A stretch of 32,500 nt of DNA from Chara braunii (Eukaryota > Streptophyta > Charophyceae > Charales > Characeae): the NCBI GenBank assembly GCA_003427395.1, contig BFEA01000136.1, positions 1,614,533 through 1,647,032 on the forward strand. The letters are read 5' to 3'. The notes beneath the pieces are model-generated. The model searched no databases. It saw only the letters and a program-made list of their open reading frames with translations, and was not told where the DNA came from. The number at the start of each line of letters is the position of its first letter. Within the stretch, counting starts at the first letter, position 1. The position numbers and the translations under genes are program-made. This document shows, in pieces, positions 28,583-32,500 of this stretch.

Positions 28583-29044
28583 TTACGGTCTTCTCCCGAA
28601 TAGAACGCCCGGTCGTTATAGCTGAACTCTGCGCACATGGTAGTCTAGATGCCGCGATGATGACCGCTTGGTAGTCTACTCGTGTGACGACGCTACCGGC
28701 TTCCCCCGAACACAACGCACCCTCATTATGGCTGTACGGCCCGGAAACGTAGCTTGTATACATGAATTAACAGGGTGCGTTGTGTTCGGGGAAGGACGGT
28801 ATCCTTCCTACCAAGTGTGCCTCCGCTCCCTACAGCAACCAAACCGTCGCATGAGAGTCCGAACAAGCAGCCATGGCTGACCTTCCACTGGCTTCCACCA
28901 GAGGTTCAAACCAAGCAGACATGGCTACCGTCTTACCCCGAATAGAACGTACGGTCATTATAGTTGCATGCATCTAGACTGAAACATGCCTCAAAAACGC
29001 AGCTATAATGACCGTACGTTGTATTGGGGGAAAGAAGGTAAGCT
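28583..29044. mobile_element. Cluster of three related foldback hairpins
   Basis: Three inverted repeats share one arm sequence of the form ACCG(T/G)CTT, CCCCGAA(T/C)A, AACG, then TCATTATAGCTG. Hairpin 2: arms 28692-28722 and 28772-28804, paired over about 30 bp, of which AACACAACGCACCCT pairs perfectly. Hairpin 3: arms 28925-28967 and 28999-29044, with AACGTACGGTCATTATAG perfect. Hairpin 1: left arm 28583-28624 intact, right arm 28651-28671 decayed. Loops differ. No transposase is seen. They could be MITE-like foldback elements or subterminal repeats of a larger DNA transposon. Confidence 0.65.
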
Positions 29045-29049
29045 TCCAA

Positions 29050-30120
29050 GCTAATAACTTGCGCAAAAGTACAGTCAATGAATGACGACGCCAGCTCTCC
29101 AATCAGCAATAACAGCGCGCGTACATCAGCAGGTACAGCAACAAAACCGGGGAAGGAAGACCAGTTGCGGTCCCACCAGTCGTCTTGTGGTTGTTCAAGA
29201 ACATACTACTCTCTGACCCGCATTGCCTTTTCAACTGAACTGATGGATGAACTTAGACGATGCTCCGGTCACATACATCCACAACGGGCTGCAGAAGAGG
29301 TCAAAGACATCCAGGAAAGTCCTCATGTGAGTGTGGCCTCAGGATACAAGAATGCTGTGCGCGCGCGCGCGAGCGCGCACAGATGCAGCTCAACTTCATC
29401 TTCATTCTTTAGTGCATACGGGACACTTTTCGACTCCGCTCTCGACGTTGTTGCGGCCAGATGCATCCTCGTGTGGCCATGAATATGGTCAGATACCAAC
29501 CTTTTAGCATGCACCCAGATCACAATAGCACCTTTCTCGTGTGTAGCCAGATTCAGGGCCGAACTTGGACGGTTTATCGACAGAGACAGACTGGAACGTG
29601 TTGCCGGTCATGTACGTCCAGGATCGACGATGCGTGTTCATGGACATGGACACTTTCCTCCGAAGTTCTAGCGTGAGTAGCACTGAGTACGCAAATACCA
29701 TTGCCTCAGTTCACGACCGTGAACCCATATGCACTCAGCGACGGACATCCCTGTATAACACACATGATCCATTGTGAATGCAGTGCACATCCACCGTCGA
29801 TTTAGGCACACGTGATCGACGGCCATGAAACGAATTGGTCCGGAAACAGATTCGTCAAACTCGACGCACTTGTCCCGCTTCCACCTGAACTTGCCCGGTC
29901 CGCAGCCGATCGAGAGTTTCTCAGAGAGGACCCTCTTCGTACGACCAGTCTCGTACATCCAGGAACAGGGAAAGGGACGTCTGATCTAGAGTGGTATCGT
30001 TCGGGACAGAGAATCTGAGCATAGCCACTGCGCAAGGGGCGAAGAAAAACCCAGCGGGCCCACTCAGTTGGCACACCCATGAGCTGTTGAAATAGAGACC
30101 CAAGTTGATGACAGTGATGA
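29050..30120. other. Region without a recognised gene
   Basis: Frames of 60-165 codons are open on both strands, none with a motif. A perfect 10-bp-arm hairpin with an alternating GC centre (CTGTGCGCGC, eight-base loop, GCGCGCACAG) lies at 29355-29382 and is Z-DNA-prone. The phrase CCGGTCA followed by TAC(A/G)TCCA recurs at about 29263 and 29604, with a weaker form near 29943. That is about 340 bp apart and hints at a very old tandem duplication. Confidence 0.4.
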
Positions 30121-30121
30121 C

Positions 30122-30178
30122 ACTGATGAGTAGATAACTCTGAATTTACCTGGGGCCGGTCTGTTTCAAGGTGATGCC
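30122..30178. repeat. Dispersed repeat, second copy
   Basis: Partner of 27333-27395. Contains ATGAGT, CTCTGAATTTACC and GGGGCCGGTC followed by GTTT. Same orientation as its partner. Confidence 0.5.
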
Positions 30179-30415
30179 TATTCAGCGGCCTATTCTCAGT
30201 CCGTAAGGTCTTGGGTTCTGTTCCCATTGGCCTCATGTACCTACCTGGGCATACTTGGTGCGGACCATCTAGAAATAGACCATCCCCTCCTAAGATCACT
30301 GCTAATGGTCATAGGCAAAGGGACTGGGGAGGAGGCAGAGTGACTGGCCACTCGGATGAAGCTCTGTCCTGTGACGCTCAACCTCACGCCCTACATTGAC
30401 TTACCTTGAGGGCAC

Positions 30416-30612
30416 GGGCCCGCAGCCCGTAGTTCGTTTGTTTATGTGTGTTCGGGAAGGGTGAGGTAGTGATTATGCTGTATGTATGTTTTGTCATGTT
30501 CGCTATACACAACTCGAAGAGAGTGTGTGGGGGGGGTCCCAGTTGGTGCTTTATTCACGAAGTTCATGGGACGCTGGACCACATAAACAAACGAACTACG
30601 GGTGGCGCGCCC
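30416..30612. mobile_element. 197-bp foldback element with perfect 23-bp inner arms
   Basis: 30426-30448 and 30580-30602 are exact reverse complements over 23 bp; the arm begins CCCGTAGTTCGTTTG. Pairing continues outward about 10 bp with three mismatches, giving arms of about 33 bp. The interior of about 130 bp has no frame. The size and structure fit a non-autonomous MITE. I could not find clear target-site duplications. The dispersed repeat 30566-30625 (copy of 617-668) overlaps the right arm. Confidence 0.7.
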
Positions 30613-30659
30613 CATCAATAGACAGGAGAATGTATGTGCGTGTGTATGTGAGTGAGTGA

Positions 30660-30666
30660 GTGTGTG

Positions 30667-30734
<68 letters not shown>
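30660..30734. repeat. (GT)n followed by (AG)n microsatellite
   Basis: TG dinucleotides with one C interruption, passing directly into AG dinucleotides at about 30713. A degenerate GT/GA lead-in covers 30631-30660. Confidence 0.95.
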
Positions 30735-30856
30735 CTGCAGCATGCAGCATGTCAGTGGCGGGGAGCAGAAGGGCAGGCGCTGACCTCCAACAAAAAGAAG
30801 AAGTAATTTTATCGGAATACAAGAGTTTTTTCTTTTCGAAATCCGAATAGAAAGGG

Positions 30857-30884
30857 TACAGGTTGTATTCGAATACAACCTGTA
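30857..30884. repeat. Perfect 28-bp palindrome
   Basis: Fourteen-base arms with no spacer; half-site TACAGGTTGTATTC followed directly by its reverse complement. Flanking bases do not extend it. Confidence 0.9.
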
Positions 30885-30891
30885 GGACGCA

Positions 30892-30948
30892 CACCGTTTC
30901 AATTTCGAAAAAGGACTACCCGCACCGTTTCAATTTCGAAAAAGGACT
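30892..30948. repeat. 31-bp direct repeat, two copies
   Basis: The 26-mer starting CACCGTTTCAATTTCG occurs identically at 30892-30917 and 30923-30948. The word TTTTCGAAAT near 30834 is an inverted partial copy, so the palindrome lies between inverted related words. Confidence 0.9.
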
Positions 30949-31240
30949 GCGGCCTCCTCGGCCTCCTACTCGCAGCTACCGGTCCTACGAGGTCCTGGAC
31001 CAAAACCCGTGCGGTACTACCGGTCCTGCAGTTTCAAATAAGATGCCACCACCCCCTAAACTGCCATGCCTTGTTTTTTCAGCCTTCCAACAACTGTATA
31101 ATGAACGATGACGAAAAATGTTCTCCGGGGGGGAAAACGCAACCCTGACGGGCTGCGAACAGCGAGGACGGCGGCATCTTCTACTCCTGGCTGGTCTCTC
31201 CCTCCACCTCCATCTCTCCTTCTTCCTCCTTCTTTCTCCT

Positions 31241-31273
31241 CCTTCTTCTTCTTCTTCTTCTTCTTCTTCTTCT

Positions 31274-31330
<57 letters not shown>
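31241..31330. repeat. (CTT)n then (AG)n microsatellite
   Basis: About eleven CTT units to 31274, then 27 AG units from 31277. It is preceded by a pyrimidine-rich stretch from 31196. This junction of a pyrimidine and a purine microsatellite on one strand allows hairpin or triplex folding. Confidence 0.95.
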
Positions 31331-31331
<1 letters not shown>

Positions 31332-31990
31332 CAGGCTACAGGCAGAGGTTACATCGGGCCATTAGGCCCAGGATCTGATTCGACATTCTGTGGCGGACAT
31401 TGATTGGACATTCGGCAGGGAGACTAGTTTTGGACTTCGCTATCGCTATCTTGGTCTTCTCCCTCACCTCCATCTTCATCTCGCCTCCCCGCCATCTCCT
31501 CATCCGTTGTATCTCCCCATGTGTGTGCTCAAGGAGGGACCTTTCTTCCATGTATGTGGTCCCTTCCCGCTCTCTCACATGTGTGGTGTGTATGATGGGA
31601 TGTCGCGTCAGTATCTGACAGGTCAGTTCATGTCTTTGAGTCTTCCGTTGTATCTGGATGTACATTGCTTGTTGATGCTTTGCTGATGCTGCATTGTCCA
31701 TTCAAGTCCTTTTCACCACTTTGTGGATCCTTGGCTCCATATACATCGCTCGATTGAGCATGTATCAGTACCGGACCAAAATGTCTGGCAGTGCCAGCCA
31801 AAATGAGGCCCGTTCAGTTTTTCTTTGGCACACACGGCGTTTTCAGGCTTGGCTCTAGTAGCTGGTGGTTTAAAAGATCATCCATGCGACTTTTCACCTC
31901 TGGAATGGACGTATCTACCTTTGATCTTCCCCAAGTGTAGTCTGGTACCTAGATCCAGTACGCCTTTAAGCCAATAGGGCAATAGGACAA
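31331..31990. other. Region without a recognised gene
   Basis: Plus-strand frames of 72-98 codons and a 121-codon minus-strand frame overlap at 31336-31701, with no motif or start context to choose between them. Nothing else seen. Confidence 0.4.
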
Positions 31991-31993
31991 AAG

Positions 31994-32128
31994 CCTGCAT
32001 TCGTCTTTCAGGACAATCCCTGTCATTGCCGGAAGTGTTTACGAACTTTACGTCTTTTTCTGCCTACATTCGTCTTGCTGTTAAATCCCTGTGGTTGCCC
32101 GAAGTTCTTACCTCTTGTAACTGCCTCC
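31994..32128. repeat. 69-bp diverged direct repeat, two copies
   Basis: Copies start at 31994 and 32063 with CCTGCATTCGTCTT and CCTACATTCGTCTT. Both continue with AATCCCTGT, TTGCC, GAAGT and TTAC in order. A third, weaker echo may follow. Confidence 0.6.
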
Positions 32129-32277
32129 CCCAGATTTCAGGTCTGCCTGTTGAAGGCCCTGCATCTCTCGCTATCTAGTATCTATCTATCACTGACAAAT
32201 CCCATCCTCGAAGTCTGCCTTTTTGCAACTAAGTCCCTTTCCAAGAGTCGTAGCAGCCCTGTTCCCGCAGCCCTGCG

Positions 32278-32378
32278 CATGCGGCATTTTTTTATTGTAT
32301 TTTTTTGCGCCTGCAGCTTTCTTTTTTTTGTGCCTGCGGCATTTTTTTTTTTTTTGGCAACTGTTTTTTTTTTTTTTT
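32278..32378. repeat. Poly(T)-rich block with GCCTGCGGC-type words
   Basis: Three related phrases, ATGCGGCA, GCCTGCAGCTTTC and GCCTGCGGCA, each lead into a run of T. The longest runs are 13-16 T. The structure is a decaying tandem repeat. Lys-rich minus-strand frames here are artefacts. Confidence 0.65.
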
Positions 32379-32414
32379 GGGCGTGCCCGTGGCTAGGCCA
32401 CACCTGTGGCTGCT

Positions 32415-32500
32415 GGGCCATGGCCGAGATGTCTTGGCCACGCCCATGGCTGGGCCACGGCCGAGATGTCTAGCCCACGCCCGTGGCTGTGCCACAGCCG
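32415..32500. repeat. 37-bp GC-rich tandem repeat, runs off the window
   Basis: Units 32415-32451 and 32452-32488 share GGGCCA, GGCCGAGATGTCT, CCACGCCC and TGGCT. A third unit begins at 32489 and is cut by the window edge. A related half unit lies at about 32379-32414. Each unit holds near-palindromic CCATGGC or CCACGGC words. Confidence 0.85.

Noticed and set aside
29248-29960. About 340-bp tandem duplication suggested by recurring CCGGTCA..TAC(A/G)TCCA
   Set aside because: Only short words recur at about 340-bp steps and the sequence between them does not align by eye; noted in the region entry but not claimed as a repeat.
1-32500. CRISPR array, rRNA, tRNA, operons or bacterial signals
   Set aside because: No regularly spaced identical repeats with unique spacers, no rRNA words, no convincing tRNA, and no prokaryotic gene layout.

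Overview
This is repeat-dominated eukaryotic nuclear DNA. I see no bacterial gene organisation, no rRNA, no convincing tRNA, no CRISPR array and no intact host gene. The readable coding content is broken retrotransposon sequence plus one unrecognised broken gene-like stretch on the minus strand. Long microsatellites, T and A homopolymers and an assembly gap base (N at 28297) fit a large, repeat-rich genome. Two primer-binding-site-like sequences, one resembling the initiator-Met type and one resembling the TGGCGACTCC type of plant Ty3 elements, lean towards the green lineage. A streptophyte alga such as a Chara-like genome is my weak guess; oomycete or fungal origin is not excluded.

Layout. 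1-4.4 kb has no gene, but holds a 29-bp tandem repeat (371-457) and a phased array of hairpins about every 177 bp (2564-3296). 4.8-11.4 kb looks like the 5' part of a first LTR element, E1. It has a TATA-like box (4818), a transcribed-strand hairpin, two arrays of short repeats, a PBS-like site (6754), a long leader with clusters of stem-loops (7.6-8.5 kb and 9.15 kb), and a broken gag with a zinc knuckle (10255-11414). No pol follows.

12.7-24.6 kb is a second, nearly complete Ty3/gypsy-type element, E2. Its order is LTR, PBS-like site, gag, knuckle relic, protease (DTGSS), acidic linker, reverse transcriptase (YMDD), RNase H, a PHD-finger-like module, integrase (HHCC plus core plus C-terminal domain), an extra post-integrase ORF with an acidic tract and an Arg/Ser tail, and a 3' LTR whose match to the 5' copy stops early. 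Every domain is broken by frameshifts or stops. Integrase lacks two catalytic acidic residues and RNase H appears to lack one, so this copy is dead.

24.9-27.3 kb carries a minus-strand decayed reading frame of unknown function. 27.3-32.5 kb is non-coding as far as I can see. It holds microsatellites, a cluster of three related hairpins (28.58-29.04 kb), a 197-bp foldback element (30416-30612), a 28-bp perfect palindrome (30857-30884) and a 37-bp GC-rich tandem repeat running off the right edge.

The most unusual points are the PHD-like finger between RNase H and integrase, the post-integrase ORF, the phased hairpin array, the structured leader of E1 and the three-hairpin cluster. All similarity estimates were made by eye.
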